5,026 bases of DNA. Origin: an uncultured Eubacteriales bacterium (GTDB lineage: Bacteria; Bacillota; Clostridia; Monoglobales; Monoglobaceae). Positions 4,985 through 5,026 of this stretch are shown one piece after another. The notes below the pieces were generated by a model that made no database searches, had not been told where the DNA came from, and saw only the letters and a program-made list of their open reading frames with translations. The position numbers and the translations under genes were made by a program. The DNA is taken from assembly GCA_905201285.1 (NCBI GenBank), contig CAJKNM010000099.1, positions 1-5,026 on the forward strand, in the 5' to 3' direction. The stretch's first letter is position 1, and every line of letters begins with the position of its first letter.

Positions 4985-5026
4985 ATGGCATCGAAAAATG
5001 GCGGCAAGCCGCCGATTGAGAAAGTA
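4985..5026 (+). CDS. Start of a divergent gene, product not identifiable (partial)
   Basis: An open frame begins with ATG at 4985 and continues for 14 codons (MASKNGGKPPIEKV) to the window edge. The start is supported by AAAGGTGA (4972-4979), 5 nt upstream, and by a strong promoter at 4883-4911. The peptide is too short for family assignment. TetR genes in Firmicutes are often divergent from a membrane transporter such as an MMPL/RND-type or ABC exporter, and a short basic N-terminus before a first membrane helix would fit. That is inference from context only. Confidence 0.7.
   Translation, partial: MASKNGGKPPIEKV

Noticed and set aside
1..5026. CRISPR arrays, insertion sequences, integration sites or phage genes
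   Set aside because: No direct repeats with regular spacing, transposase or integrase motifs, or terminal inverted repeats were seen on either strand.

Overview
The window looks like a chromosomal segment of a low-to-mid GC, Gram-positive, spore-forming Firmicute, most likely a clostridium (Clostridia/Oscillospiraceae-type). The reasons are a BofA-family sporulation protein, the YqhQ-like (DUF1385)/PrmC gene pair, AGGAG-type ribosome binding sites, TTGAAA/TATAAT-type promoters in AT-rich gaps, and an efflux-type adaptor with a cytoplasmic N-terminus and one membrane anchor. The species cannot be named from sequence alone. Nothing points to a phage, an insertion sequence, CRISPR or a defence island.

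Layout, left to right. Positions 1-51 hold the 5' two-thirds of a minus-strand tRNA-Gly(CCC), cut by the window edge, followed by a perfect 10-bp hairpin (58-82). Positions 89-1789 (minus) encode a 566-residue HlyD/MacA-like membrane fusion protein with an acidic cytoplasmic tail and an unusual run of four lipoyl-type half-motifs. A 213-bp divergent control region (1790-2002) carries an extended -10 promoter for the adaptor, a leader hairpin and repeated TACCGA motifs. Positions 2003-2269 (plus) encode a small BofA-like membrane protein whose 3' end overlaps the 3' end of convergent prmC by 16 bp. Positions 2254-4120 (minus) hold a tight two-gene operon, DUF1385/YqhQ-like then prmC, driven by a clear promoter (4162-4190). 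Positions 4218-4808 (minus) encode a TetR-family repressor. It diverges from a plus-strand gene that starts at 4985 and runs off the window. The 176-bp gap between these two holds a perfect 22-bp palindrome, a TTGAAA-17-TATAAT promoter and further inverted repeats.

How the parts work together. PrmC methylates release factors for translation termination, and YqhQ is a conserved membrane protein of unsettled role that often neighbours it in Firmicutes. TetR plus the divergent gene looks like a self-contained, ligand-responsive unit, plausibly controlling a membrane transporter, but only 14 codons of the target are visible. The adaptor would normally serve an ABC or similar exporter, but no transporter gene lies beside it on either visible side. 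The most noteworthy observations are the nested lipoyl architecture of the adaptor, its orphan position, and the two structured divergent promoter regions. The rest is ordinary housekeeping content, and I see no convincing evidence for an entirely new system.
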